DNA of 64,000 nt from Symbiodinium natans (GCA_905221605.1 CAJNDS010002071.1:62001-126000); one strand, 5' to 3'. Counted from the first letter of the stretch, positions 9,801-21,290 are shown. The notes: generated by a model not told the origin, from the letters alone. Made by a program: numbers and translations.

Positions 9801-12363
9801 CAAGCAGGCAGTTGACATATGGGGGAGCTGCATGTTGTTGCCCATCGGCCTTTCAACGAGCTCCAACACTTTCTCCAGACGAGCAAGCCTCAGCTTGGAG
9901 TCGCTGACATCTGCCAATGTGTTGAAATTTGTGGCGCTTCAGTATGCCATGCGAACATATAATAAGCCAACGCAGCCTTTGCCGACAAGCCACCATCGGC
10001 TAGCCAAGCGACATGTGCATGCTGTGTACATGATGATCAACCAGATTCATGTAAACTATCAGTGACTGCATGGCATACGGAAACTCACAGACGGAACCTG
10101 CAAAAGGCATCTGAGTATGCAGTGCACCGCTAGCCAAGGCGAGAGCAGCGCTTTCTTCAAATCCTGGCAACTCATTGACACGAACTTCAAGATGTGTCTG
10201 CGTGTGGCAGCTTCTGCGCCCTTCCGCCACCCGTAGTATAAGAAGACATCGCCATGACAGCAAAAAGTTACATGTAGGATGGCTCAGGCAAGTAGTCACG
10301 GCTCAAGTCCTTGGCATCTGCCTGCAGGGAAGTCTTGCAGGGGCAATTGCCGGGCTCGTTCGAGAGGAAGTCAGAGACAGGAAGACAGACAGACACGGAA
10401 AAGGTGTCGAGAGTTGAAATGCTTTTCTACAGCTCACGGTACTTGTAGAAATGAGCAGGAAGCAGACCAGGGACATCGTGCTGAAGCTTCAGTGGCCTTG
10501 CCACTATCCAGATCGTTCGTGTAGACGTTGTCCACGCCTCGGCTCAAAAACGCCACTTGCCACCTGTCCCTGTTTCCGAGGCATAGTGCATACGGTGTAA
10601 CCCTTCCGTCGCCACCCCATTTGCAAAACCATCCAAAACCATCCTCGTAGAGGGGCTTGGAAGGATGCATTTAGTATTTGCAGCAATTCCTCTCGACGAT
10701 GCGCTCCGATTGAAAAGCGGCGGGTTTGGGGGACGGGGGGAGGGGGGGCCCTACCCCATTGCAAAACGACGCCCCTACTTATGTGTAGATCCAGTGAAGT
10801 GGCTGGCGAGGGACGTCGCTTTGGGGGTTAAGGGCGGCCTTCCTCGGTTCCTTGTCTTCTTGGTTCCTTGCTTGCGCTGCTCGTCTCCCTTTCTTCCTTC
10901 CTTCTTTCCTTCCTTTCCGTCTTCCCTCCCTTCCTTCTTGCCTTGCTGGCCTTCTCTGCATCTTCGACAAGCTTTCGTTGATTCTGAAATATTTGCGGAT
11001 CCCTATGAAACTTTTTTGGAAACCACTGTCCCGGATCCCGTCCGTGTAGACTTGGTGCGTGTGTCACTGCGTGCCTGACTTATGGCACCTTTAAGCAAGT
11101 TTATATAAGTTGATCGCAGAAGAATGCAGTGTGGCAGCAAAATTGTCATGCTTGCAGCAACAATGTGTGCTAAATATGTGTCAAGTGCAAAAAGCCTCAG
11201 TTTCCTGCCCTGGCACTCCAATTTGTGGGCCTTGCGGACTCTGCCAACTCTGGCATGTCTGGCATGGCTACACACTGCTACACCATGCTGCACCCATGCC
11301 ACCTTAACTACAATGCAAACACATCTTCATACCACTCAATTAATTCCAGCTAGTACGGGTACTGATCAAAAACCTACCAAGTAGGCCCACATGGCCGACC
11401 TGCGCTTCCAGCTGAGCCAGTTCTGTCCGAACTGCTCCCCGCTGCTCCTCGCGCGAAGCAGTCTTCCATTTTCCGCAGAACCCTTCGTGCCCTTGCGTAT
11501 CGGGAGGGAAGAAAAAAGGGGCTGCCATGTGCGACGTACTCAAACTGCTTTGCTTCTGCGCATTGGCTTTGGCGCAGTGGCAAGCATTCCCCTGTGGGGA
11601 AAGATGGCAGAGGCTACGTCTCAGACTGCCGGCTTATTTAGGATTTCAACGCAGAGTTTTGGAAAACCAGAATTGGATGAATGGCACGTGGACGTTAGGC
11701 AGTGTGCATCAGGCTCTTTGGCTGTGCAGATGCCGCGTCAACGCCATCCAGCTATCAGCGTTTTCGAGCAGAAAGAAGCCAGTATTGCTTTGTGTCAGCA
11801 CGCCTTTTGCCTGGAACAGCTCAGACTTCCAGGGTGGAAAGCTCGACCATTGCTTCAGATGCCAGAGTCTTGAAGCGGAGGGCTTCAGCATAATCTCGCG
11901 CAGCCTGAGAATGCAGGGACACTCACGATGGCCAGTGCAAAACCTTCCGCAGCTGGAGGCAGTTCTGACTGACACGACTTTCGGCCAGTACGTCGCATGT
12001 CTGAAACTGCTCTTTCCAAGATTCTGCTGCGAGTTTCTCTTGTGACTCCTCGGCCGGCAAAAGACCGCACTGCTGCCCAGGGACGGCTTGTCAAGCCAAG
12101 TCAAGCCAAGAAACATACTTGAGGATGTCTTCGCGCAAGCGCCGCTTACGCAGCCAGTTCACCTGAGCCGGGCTTGTAAGTGCACAGAGAGAGGGAGGGA
12201 GAGAGGAAGAGAGACAGAAAGACAGATGGAGTCTTTTGGCGTGTGCTTAACGGCCCAAGGCCCCCGCGTAGGTGGGCAGTGCCTCTGCACGGTCGGAGCT
12301 TTGCTGCAGAAAGACGTAGGCATGGGTGCCGAAGTTCGGCATGGACCTCTCAACCACAGCCAT
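6858..12363 (-). CDS. Multi-exon gene of unknown function, coiled-coil-like N-terminus and a probable membrane segment
   Basis: Exons were placed by frame, splice sites and phase. A start codon at 12363-12361 opens MAVVERSMPNFGTHAYVF (12283-12363, GC donor). Then come VNWLRKRRLREDILK (about 12119-12162), a helical charged exon with EKLAAESWKEQFQTCDVLAE (11944-12069, 42 codons) and AARDYAEALRFKTLASEAMV (11827-11904, 26 codons); these last two join in phase 0 with GT-AG. Further exons: AKGVLTQSNTGFFLLENAD (about 11712-11810), EEQRGAVRTELAQLEAQVG (about 11378-11487), HLEVRVNELPGFEESAALAL (10098-10197, ending phase 1) and VSDSKLRLARLEKVLELVER (high end 9910, starting in matching phase). Later parts include a hydrophobic segment, VYFIIQFVLIALGHAWLML (about 8386-8476), and a terminal exon with GCAGIIMSNQYIDPAQ ending at 6858. 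The order is secure, but the later joins (8.2-8.9 kb) are not, and two genes are possible. No known domain was recognised. Confidence 0.5.
8555..8696 (-). CDS. Exon of the 12.36-6.86 kb gene (or its neighbour)
   Basis: The acceptor TTTGCCAG/GCACCC (high end 8696) and donor AATGCG/GTAATG (low end 8555) frame an open exon encoding KGSTTVSDWTSLSGPTVSE and KLWRVLENETQRLCGSRDD. It sits between the hydrophobic exon at about 8.4 kb and a possible exon at about 8785-8893 (GWAPVFHRDTLQLGTVVASD). It shows no recognisable domain. Confidence 0.45.
9138..9461 (-). CDS. Coding-like stretch within the minus-strand gene; frame uncertain
   Basis: Two overlapping minus frames look protein-like: one with AAGAKEHVDVLHQHLPA and CVERLTLQRDRLRKVFEPA, the other with LSVWNVSRFKEIDCERSLSL following a CTTCAG acceptor-like site. 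Only one can be right over the shared part (about 9180-9290). It lies between the exons at 9.7-9.9 and 8.5-8.9 kb and probably belongs to the same gene. Confidence 0.35.
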   Translation of the reverse strand: MAAGAKEHVDVLHQHLPAVARLARMPRVGCRKMPFVKKLQVCNATGIACKLVPSSAAAPDADHHLTTQCVERLTLQRDRLRKVFEPAGEKSFTSVMCAWSIIIGSRC

Positions 12364-12771
12364 TGTAAACTTATTCAGTTTTAGGTCTGCTCCAGTCCGG
12401 ATCTAGCTCAACCACTGCTTCAGGTTGCTATGTAGGAATGTGGATCGCCAAAGACATGTACCGCAATGGGGTGGATTTATCGGTGTCGGCCTCAGGCCGA
12501 TTTTCCCCAAAATCTCTCGGGGGTTGGGTTCTCCTTTAGGTCTTCAAACGGGCGCGTCGCGATACGTGGTGCGGATCCACCACAGGGAGGCCGCAGGATG
12601 GTGCGGCGCCGGAGGTTACGGGGTGCGGCGCGGGCGGTGGGGGAGCGGACCTTGTCGTGTGGAATGGAAAGGGGCTTCTTGTGCCTCCTAAAACTCGGCA
12701 CGGGGCTGGATTCTCATTGATTTGCAGTAGAAGTTTAGTACTGGAATCGCGGTTTCGGTGAGCTGGCTGGA
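12364..12771. promoter_or_regulatory. Head-to-head intergenic region between minus and plus coding sequence
   Basis: The minus-strand start codon lies at 12363, and the first credible plus-strand coding stretch begins near 12772. The roughly 400 bases between must hold the upstream ends of both units if both are real. No TATA or other promoter box was recognised; dinoflagellate promoters generally lack canonical ones. A G-rich, CG-rich patch lies at about 12590-12660. Confidence 0.25.
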
Positions 12772-13002
12772 TTGTCATGGTCAACAGTAACAAGAACGGT
12801 AGCAAACAAACTGCTGTATGGTGTCAGCGCAGGGGTTTTGCACAGGGCTCCGTACTTGCCGACCAAATTAGCTTGCGAGTACTTCTGCGAACGGTTTTTG
12901 GGTTCTCAGGTTGAGTCTGCTTTCGGCGAAATTGAAAGCGGTGCAAATGATGAACGTTGCAACGCACGGATTCTGGAATATCCTGGACTCACCAGTAACT
13001 AG
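12772..13002 (+). CDS. Plus-strand coding stretch, unknown protein
   Basis: The open frame encodes VTRTVANKLLYGVSAGVLHR, LPTKLACEYFCERFLGSQ and VESAFGEIESGANDERCNAR, ending at TAG 13002. A donor-like CTCAG/GTTGAG at 12909/12910 offers an alternative exon end. Opposite-strand frames are less protein-like. The family is not recognised. It could be the first exon or exons of a plus-strand gene continuing to 18 kb. Confidence 0.35.
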   Translation: MSWSTVTRTVANKLLYGVSAGVLHRAPYLPTKLACEYFCERFLGSQVESAFGEIESGANDERCNARILEYPGLTSN

Positions 13003-13088
13003 ACAACGTGTTCCGATCCCTCGGGCCCTTCTTGTTCTCGGTCGTGCCTGCTTCTGATGCCGTATGTCAAATTTTATGTATGAGGTCT

Positions 13089-13235
13089 CTCGATGATCAG
13101 AATCTGAAGCCTTATGTACCAAACAGGTTCCGCTACCCTCGACCACAATTCACGGCTAGGCGGCTAGACACAACTGAGCCAAGGGGCATCAAGTGCAGCG
13201 AACCTCCCAGGTACCTACGGACTGATGGAGCATAC
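13089..13235 (+). CDS. Plus-strand coding stretch, unknown protein
   Basis: It encodes SLDDQNLKPYVPNRFRYPRP and FTARRLDTTEPRGIKCSEPP, rich in Arg and Pro, ending at a stop near 13235. A TATGAG/GT acceptor-like junction precedes it. No domain was recognised; this is a weak call based only on composition and an open frame. Confidence 0.25.
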
Positions 13236-13239
13236 TAAC

Positions 13240-14530
13240 TGATGAAACAACGGGTGATCATGAACCGCTCTCAAGTCACCTGGCAGCCTCACACTCACAT
13301 GCCTTCGAGTGCGCATTCCTGCTACTTGCGAGAGCCTGTGTATAAACCGGGATGCTTGTGCCATCCACGCAAGCTTTGACATTGAAGAGTCAGAAGCATT
13401 GAGGCTTTAGAACATGAAATGCAGACTTGCGCCCAGTCCAAGCTGCTCAGCATACAGGCGGGACAAGGGCAATCCGACGCCATATCCTGAGTCAAAGAGT
13501 GCAAACTGCAGCAAAACATCAAGAAACACTGCTCAAATGTGCTCAGCCAAGTCTCCCGAAAAGGAGGTTGGGCTGGAGCCCTGCATCGAATTCAGTCTCT
13601 GTCAGATTCGCCATAACACAACTTCATGGCTTGATTGGCTTCATGCTCCGGATCAGCTTTCGGGATTGTTTGGAGCTTCGTGCCTCTTGAAGAACACGGC
13701 CGGTGGCCTCGCACACCTCATTTCCCCTGCAGGGTGGCCACTGCACGTTTTCCACAGCTGCCTACGCTTTATTTATCTTGATCATAGATAGCACAGCTTT
13801 TCCACGGTTTCAACAAGTCAGCCACACGCAGATTTGCAGATATGCATTCCGGCCATCGGTGCCATCCTTTATTTGGTCTCCTCCACTGAGATTATAAACA
13901 GAAAGAGTCCCTGCCTTGCAGTGGAATACATATAGCCTTGGTGGCCATCAGGTTTGCAAGTCTTCTCTTTGATGCAAGTGATGATGCAAGCATCTTCTGC
14001 TGAGTGACTCCAGACGTGGGGCTGGCGCTGGAACGGGATGCCGCCTCCTCCACTGATGTGTTCTGTGCGAATCATGAAGTGCTGCCGCGATCTGCGAGGA
14101 GTCAATTAATCAGAATTGTGTCCGCTTGCAATTCCTGTAGTTCCTAAAGCGCAACTTGCGCAACCTCCCCTACTCGCAAGTCTTAACACACTACACATCC
14201 GAACGGAGCAGGGAACAACGCAGATGGATGACATAAACAATGCGAGCCACGGGTTTTGTTTGTCCTTGTGAAGCAGGGTACAGTGCACCAAGAGTGCAAG
14301 CTCATACAGTCCTAATGGCCTCTACTAGCACAAGATTCTAAAGCCGACGACTGTGAAAACGCATGGATGCAGACTATACTCTCTGGACACTGCCAAGACG
14401 TGTGGGTGTGCAATGATGGACAGGCTGACTTCCAGCCACGTTCCCCGTCATCCACTGCAGGGCCTGGTGCGAGCCTCAAGCCTCGAAAGTTTTCCTGTCA
14501 CTGGAAGTTTTAAAGAAGACCCGCGCTGCC
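13240..14530. other. Ambiguous coding potential, no assigned gene
   Basis: At 13430-13740 both strands look partly protein-like: plus contains SLPKRRLGWSPASNSVSVRF, and minus contains NEVCEATGRVLQEARSSKQS. I cannot choose between them. The rest (13.8-14.5 kb) shows only short frames. Confidence 0.25.
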
Positions 14531-14703
14531 TGAAGTCTCTCTCTCTTTCTTTTCCTTCTTGGGGGCATGGGGGCAAGGCCCGGGGCGTAGTGTCGGTCGG
14601 AGAAGAGCGTTTTGAGTTGAGGGTGGCGCCTTTGCTATGAAGTCTCCCTCTCTCTCTCTCTCTTTCTCGCTCCCTCTCTCTCTCTCTCTCTCTCTGTCTG
14701 CAG
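14531..14703 (+). repeat. Pyrimidine-rich region with (CT)n ending in CTGCAG
   Basis: CT-rich tracts at about 14535-14560 and 14641-14697 flank a G-rich block. The second runs straight into GTCTGCAG ending at 14703, where a plus-strand exon begins. It therefore acts, by position, as the polypyrimidine tract of a 3' splice site. Confidence 0.8.
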
Positions 14704-14810
14704 GTTGCCACAGAATATGGGAACGAAGCGACAAGTTCATGCAGAGTATGAACCCAAGCGGTTTCGGAACAGTCTCGCCTCGGTCCATCACTAGCAGCGC
14801 AACCTGCAAG
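14704..14810 (+). CDS. Internal exon of a plus-strand gene, unknown product
   Basis: This 107-base exon is bounded by CTGCAG/GT at 14703/14704 and TGCAAG/GTGTCT at 14810/14811. Read from its third base it is fully open (2 + 35 codons): RIWERSDKFMQSMNPSGFG then TVSPRSITSSATCK. The strong polypyrimidine tract and good donor make this one of the better-supported plus-strand exons. The intron that follows would contain the TAACATAATA minisatellite. The product is not recognised. Confidence 0.45.
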
Positions 14811-14871
14811 GTGTCTGTTACACATCGACGCGGGCTTACCAAAATCTTGGAAAAGGTATATTGGAGCACCT

Positions 14872-15625
14872 CCAACATAACAGAACGCAACATACTATAA
14901 CATTCTGTAACATAATAGAACACAATATAACATAATATAACATACGATAACATACTATAACATATCATACAATAATATAACATAATATAACGTGATATGA
15001 TACCATAAAATAGCGCAGTGTAACATAATATAACATAATATAACATAATATAACATAATATAACATAATATAACATAATATAACATAATATAACATAATA
15101 TAACATAATATAACATAATAAAACATAATATAACACAATATAACACAATATAACATAATATAACAAAATATAACATAATATAACATAATATAACATAATA
15201 AAACATAATATAACATAATATAACATAATATAACATAATGAAACATAATATAACATAATATAACATAATACAACATAATAAAGCATACTATGACATAATC
15301 TAACATAATATAACACAGGATAACACAATATAACATAATATAACATCATATAACATAATATAACATAATATAACATAATATAGCATAAAGTAACATAATG
15401 TAACACAATATAACATAATACAACATAATATAACATAATATATCATAATATAACACAATATAACACAATGTAACATAATGTAACATAATATAACATAACA
15501 TAATATAACATAATGTAACATAATATAACATAATATAACATAATATAACATAACATAACATAACATAACATAATATAACACGGTATAACATACTATAACA
15601 TAATGAAACATAGTATAACAGTGTA
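14872..15625. repeat. AT-rich 10-bp minisatellite (TAACATAATA)n
   Basis: About 750 bases of TAACATAATA (itself two related 5-mers, TAACA and TAATA) with scattered substitutions (CACAATA, AAACATAATA) and a shift to 5-bp spacing near 15500-15570. The long Leu/Tyr/Ile/Cys minus-strand frames it creates are not proteins. By position it lies in the intron between the plus exons at 14.8 and 15.8 kb. Confidence 0.97.
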
Positions 15626-15772
15626 TAAGTATACCATACTGTATTTAGATACACATGGTTGCAAAAAGCAAATGGTCCCACCTGGGACTCGTCGCTTGCC
15701 ACACGGATCTGAACTGGCTCCTAGGAAAGTAAGTGAAAGGGCCGTTCAACGGCTTTGCGGAAGATTTACAGT

Positions 15773-15968
15773 CAAGATTATCGAATTTGGCAAACCGCTC
15801 GGGAGTACGTCTGAATGTGAGTTCGGCCAAAATGCCAAAGAAACAATGCATGCGCAAATGCTGTCAAAGCAGCTGGCTCGGCTCGGCCGCTCGGGTTGGC
15901 CTCATGCAGCTCCTGGGCTCTTGGAACTTTGTGGAACCCCCGACTCTTGCATCGGCAGGCTTTCATGA
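15773..15968 (+). CDS. Plus-strand exon, unknown product
   Basis: After a TTTACAG acceptor (15772), the frame encodes KIIEFGKPLGSTSECEFGQN, ETMHAQMLSKQLARLGRSGW and ELCGTPDSCIGRLS before TGA at 15968. Another plus frame (SRLSNLANRSGVRLNVSSAK) is also open here, so the frame is not certain. It is in line with the exon at 14704-14810. Confidence 0.4.
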
Positions 15969-17280
15969 CGTTTCATGATATGTTCGTGACAGGCTACGAC
16001 GCCGCTGCGACTCTGCTTATCTCCCCTTATGCCAGCACGCAACAGTTGCCGAAAAGACCTTGTTGAAAAGAATTCTCAAAAGATGAGAGAATTGAGACTC
16101 GTAGTGTGACAAGACTTCTAAATGTGCAAAGCATCTGCAGAAGTAGTTCACAAAGATCTGGTGGAATAATTCTAGTCCAAATAAAAGATGAAAAGCTATA
16201 AGAAAATCTTCCACGAGAAGCGAATTCCAGAAAGAAACACAGCAGCTATCCAAGAAAATAGTGCTGAAAAATATGCTGCTAGATCCTTAAACCGTGTTTT
16301 ACGTAGAACAAAACAATCAGGCAAATGCTCAAAAAAGTCTGAATGCAAGCTCACTTGTTTACGTGATTCACAAGTTTATTGTGGGTTTTCTCTAATGAGA
16401 AGAAGGTAGGATGGCAAAAGACGAACGAAAATGAGGCGTTCGCAAGCTGACAGAAAAGCTAGTACTGCAATAAGACCGCTCCGCGGGGTTGGAGGCACAT
16501 GAAGGCAGTAGTTCTGTGGCGTTCTTCAACGTAGTTTCATGGATGCCAAGGGACAAGAAAAAGCGGTACTAAGACTAGGTGCCAGTAACAGTAAAAATTA
16601 ACATGGAGGCATGGACTGATGGATGGACGGATGGGACGGCACACAATGTACGGCTGCCAAAGGGTTCTGTCCCCGCCACCATCTCAAAAAGGCCTCCCCA
16701 AGCGTCATCAGCCCTCCGGCAAAGGCTCGAGGCCTCTGACTGGCCACCCCATGCAAGCAAGAAGTGAGTCCATTCACACCTGGCGCTCAAAAAGCACAGG
16801 CCAGGAACTGATGGCCACTGCCCAGAGTGAGTGCGCCATAACAGCTTGGACTGCGAGGACAAGCCTGCTTGGCAACTCTGCGGCAGCAGGCTGCGGAAAC
16901 CCAACCAACTCCTTACTTTGGGAACAGATATTGAGCCGAAGTCACTTTAGTCTAGCTGGTCCTTGTGCTGTTCAGTAGTGAAAGATACTAGTCACAATAA
17001 CACACAACTGGAATTTAGCACACGCTCAAATTGTTTTCGACTGTAAAGAGACAATAACACAAACATAATAACCCAATGAACTTTTGTACATGGCTTTCAC
17101 GCGCTCACCCGATTATGAATGTCATCCAAACGCCAGGGCTGCATGTTCGCTGCTTCACAATGTATTGGCAATGTCACACGGAAGGCACATCTTGCCTGGC
17201 TATACCTCCGACATGTGTCCAGGCTGCAAGCTTTCAAAATCCAGTGTAACAAAAACAGTAGCAACTGCTGACAAACACTT

Positions 17281-17955
17281 GTGACCAGTCTGAGGCTCAC
17301 CAACCGCACGAAGACTGTTCTTCAAAAGCTCCGCCTTGGGCGCAGGACCCTTCCCGTTCCCTTCGTTGCCAATCAACTTGGTTTAGAACTCGCCATCAAC
17401 CACTCTGTGCACACATGCAAGCCGAGATACAACAATATACAGAAGATATTGTGGGATCAGCGGCAGTGTGCGAGCGCGCTCATTGCCGTGGAAGGAGATC
17501 TCTATTCTTGGAACTTTCCTGCTGTCAGGCAATTTGTTGAGGTCGCTTCATGGCAGTTCAACACATGTTCTGCAGGGTACAGGTTTCGCTTGTCAAAGAT
17601 CGACGGCGGTCATTCTCTGGCTGCATTTGCAAACCAAGTTGGTGTCGGCTGGTCTGGTCGGCTCAGATCCAGCGAAGCAGTTGGGTCTGTCTCGGCCGTT
17701 GCCCATGTTTGCGCACAGGGCCTAGAGCACCCCAAGAGCACCCTCAAGAGCACCCTCAAGACCACCCCAAAAGCACCCCAAGAGTCCAAGAGCACGCAAG
17801 AAGCAGTCGTAGAACACTTTTCCATGTTCCTGAACAAAGTCAAAAATTCTCCATTTCGCGGGGTTTGTTGCTGTTTTTGTTGCTTTCCTGCTTGGACTCT
17901 GCCACGGCCCACACCCACCAACAAACCCAACCCCCCAGCCCCCGCCTCTCCTTGA
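17281..17955 (+). CDS. 224-codon open frame, hypothetical
   Basis: A continuous plus-strand frame encodes NHSVHTCKPRYNNIQKILWD, VEGDLYSWNFPAVRQFVEVA and YRFRLSKIDGGHSLAAFANQ, then a Thr/Lys/Pro-rich stretch created by the AAGAGCACCCTC micro-repeat at 17734-17790, and ends Pro-rich. The first 150 codons have reasonable composition, but no domain is recognised and some minus frames are also open. It may be an exon of the plus-strand gene or chance. Confidence 0.3.
   Translation: MTSLRLTNRTKTVLQKLRLGRRTLPVPFVANQLGLELAINHSVHTCKPRYNNIQKILWDQRQCASALIAVEGDLYSWNFPAVRQFVEVASWQFNTCSAGYRFRLSKIDGGHSLAAFANQVGVGWSGRLRSSEAVGSVSAVAHVCAQGLEHPKSTLKSTLKTTPKAPQESKSTQEAVVEHFSMFLNKVKNSPFRGVCCCFCCFPAWTLPRPTPTNKPNPPAPASP
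17734..17790 (+). repeat. Short tandem repeat, unit about AAGAGCACCCTC
   Basis: Four to five imperfect copies of a 12-13 base unit, embedded in the 17281-17955 open frame. Confidence 0.6.
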
Positions 17956-18971
17956 CCCTGAGGTGGCCCTAACTCCGTCAAAAACTATCTCTATCAATCC
18001 AAAGCGATGACAGCGCAACCCGTTCCAGAGCCCAAGCAGCAGGAAAGATCATCCACGCCTGTACAAGGGAGGAAGATGTACCCGCAACCCTGAAACCCTT
18101 TGAACCTCGCAGCAATGAAAGACTGCACATTCCACCCTGCTCTACGCCACTACCACCCTGAACGTTAGACCCTGATCATCCTTTGAACCCTACACTGGCC
18201 CTACACTCCACCAAAACAACCTGTTGAACCCAGAGTTGCTCGCACGTCTCCGCACGGCCCACGCACGGACTCCAAATTCTGCGCCCAGCTTTCATGGAAT
18301 GTCGAGTCGAGGTTGCGATTCGACCCCCTACAGCCCCATTACGATTTGTAGGGTTGTAGTGTGGACTACGTCCCCTCTACAGCTTTACGATCGGATTTGG
18401 AGGCATGCTCAGCGACATTCGACTTGTCCCTCGCGCCCGTGCCAACCACTCTGCACCTAACTGCACCCCTCCCCCCATGCAAAGCCTCTCGAGATAAACA
18501 GCTACCCAAATACTTTAAACCTGAAACATCCCATCAGCCCTTGACCCTCCGCATCCTGCGGGCGCAAACCTCAGAATTCAACTAAATCTTAGACATCCCT
18601 TAAACCCTAAACCACGCTCGTCAGTGCGTGCGCATGTGGAAGTTGCGGTGAATAAGGGTTTCCTGTTTTTGCTTGGTCTGCTGGGTTCACTCGCGTCCAT
18701 AGCGCCGAACCAGCCCGCCTGCCCGCGCACGCACGCACGTAGATGAAATAACATCAGGTTGTATTGCAACTCCATTGACATCAGGCAGCAAACTGGTGCG
18801 CTGTCCTCAGGTATTCGCCAGCCTCAGCTTGCTGAGCATTTGCAAACACTACGATATACTACGATGTGCCGTATGACATATGTATCGTATGAAACTTTGG
18901 AAACTAGTTCATACAAATTCAATAAAGTCAGCTCCTACGGTCAGGACTTTCTCTACGGATTTGAGGTAGTT

Positions 18972-19079
18972 GTAGCAGTAGCAGTAGCAGGTAGCAGGTA
19001 GCAGGTAGCAGGTAGCAGGTAGCAGGTAGCAGGTAGCAGGTAGCAGGTAGCAGGTAGCAGGTAGCAGGTAGCGGTAGCA

Positions 19080-19080
<1 letters not shown>
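18972..19080. repeat. 7-bp tandem repeat (AGGTAGC)n
   Basis: About twelve near-perfect AGGTAGC units flanked by AGCAGT-type units, leading directly into the (GTA)n array. It probably arose by slippage from the same trinucleotide. Confidence 0.95.
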
Positions 19081-19793
<713 letters not shown>

Positions 19794-19827
19794 CTGCTCT
19801 GGCAAGCCGAGACGCTACCCCAGATAC

Positions 19828-20522
19828 CTGCTTGGCGGCATGGGCGCAGACTTGGCATGGGTCACAATGTAAGTCAACAATTCCTGCCACCGGAACGGGA
19901 AGTTCGAAGACTGGTGAGGAGCACACGACAGCTTTGGTATAGACGGCAGACCCATATCCCCTCCCTAGGAAAAGATTCTGACTTGCTGAAGGGCCGTCTG
20001 GAGCACGTGAAAGTGCCAGGAACTGTGATGTGAGCGTCTCCATGCCGATGCGGGAGAGGAACAGACGATTCAAGAAGTTATCGATGAATATCCGTGTCTC
20101 ATGATATGGTTGCCCTTTCTGCCGCTGCAAGTCCTGAGAATAAAACATCAGCATCGCTGACCAACTACAACAAATGCCGCTTTGCTTCATCTGATGCGAA
20201 AACGAAAAGGTGAACACAATAGTCGGGTGAGAAACCATGGTGTAGCTGTGTGGAATGTACGTCAAGCCAAGCATCTCCCCACTGCTTCATACCAAGGGTG
20301 AGCCGAAGCGCATGGTGCTCATTTCCTTGTGGGTAACACATGGTGACGGTAGGCTGCCGCTATCTAGTGCATTCTTGCATGTACCCCCGTCCCACTTCTT
20401 TCAGTCAGGCTTCTTTTCTTGAAACGCCGTATGACACTGGCAAAGTCATCCGGTCGAGCGGCTCGCACTTCTGCAAAGGCTTGAGCGAAGTCATCCCGCA
20501 CGCTGCAGATTTCCGGCACCTC
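19828..20522 (-). CDS. Mitochondrial alpha-ketoacid dehydrogenase kinase-like (PDK/BCKDK) gene, partial
   Basis: Minus-strand exons: about 20415-20522 (SVRDDFAQAFAEVRAARPDD then FASVIRRF), 20293-20325 (EMSTMRFGSPL), 20007-20133 (DLQRQKGQPYHETRIFIDNF, LNRLFLSRIGMETLTSQFLA) and 19828-19883 (IVDLHCDPCQVCAHAAKQ). The last junction is exact: donor C/GTGCTC and acceptor CAG/GAATTG join to make an Arg codon, and the exon lengths keep phase. FxDxFxxxRLFLSRIGxxxLxxQ followed by the xxDPxxVxxxA segment is the signature of the four-helix regulatory domain of kinases that phosphorylate and switch off pyruvate or branched-chain ketoacid dehydrogenase in the mitochondrial matrix. The ATP-binding half (N, G1 and G2 boxes) was not found on minus down to 17 kb. 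The gene is therefore truncated or has a very long repeat-filled intron. Confidence 0.6.
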
Positions 20523-21250
20523 CTCACTTTAAAACACTGGGTTTGCCGATGGCACAGACTATGCACACCGAACATGTTGAGATTGATGCTAAGAATGGTC
20601 ATCTCAGCAACACCAGCACAGTGCTAACGCTCCCACTCAGCCAGCAATCACTGATGTCTCATGAGTCACATGCTGCGGGGACAGATCCTCCAAATCTGGA
20701 AGCATGTCCAGGTGGGCGATGCCTGGGCCGGGCATGGGCACACACTTCACAGCTTTCATCAGCTTTCAGAATACCCCGCATCGTGGAACATCGCACGCTT
20801 CAAGAGGTTTGTTTGGCAGCTGCCTTTGACGCCAGGACAGCCCTCCCACATGTTTTGACTCGATGTAGAAACATCTAAAGTTGTAAGCAGGATGCGATTG
20901 GCCAGTCTGATAGGAAGCTCCTCCTGTCATGCAATACCAGGAGAACATCAACATGAGAGCAACGAATGCAAGCAACCGCGTCCTGAAGCGTAGAGGTCAA
21001 GCCTTCTGGTGTTTTCATGGCCTTATCACTGGACAAGCGCACAGCTGTGAGCGGAATGCACCTGCCTTCGCACGGACGATCACGGACGTGAAGCTTCACG
21101 CAGGCTCTTCAAGGAAGCTTAGCAAGGGCAGGGTACGCACTGCCAAGCGGCCAAGATTTCAGTCAGGCGCAGTGGCGTCGGCTGTCGCCTGAATCGACCA
21201 CAGAGATATACGTGGTCGGGCAGAAGAAAGTATATGAGCCAGAAACAAGA
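20523..21250 (-). other. Probable 5' part of the kinase gene, exons not resolved
   Basis: A minus-strand stretch at about 20640-20740 reads CVPMPGPGIAHLDMLPDLED then LSPQHVTHETSV after an AG, and could be an N-terminal exon of the kinase. The remaining frames up to 21250 are short. This is inference from position only. Confidence 0.25.
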
Positions 21251-21290
21251 CGAGAAAGAGGGAGAGAAAGCTAAATTTTAAATAAAGGAA

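Noticed and set aside
14510-15702. 308-codon minus frame rich in Leu-Cys-Tyr-Ile that looks like a membrane protein
   Set aside because: Produced entirely by the TAACATAATA minisatellite; several frames of the same DNA give the same pattern.
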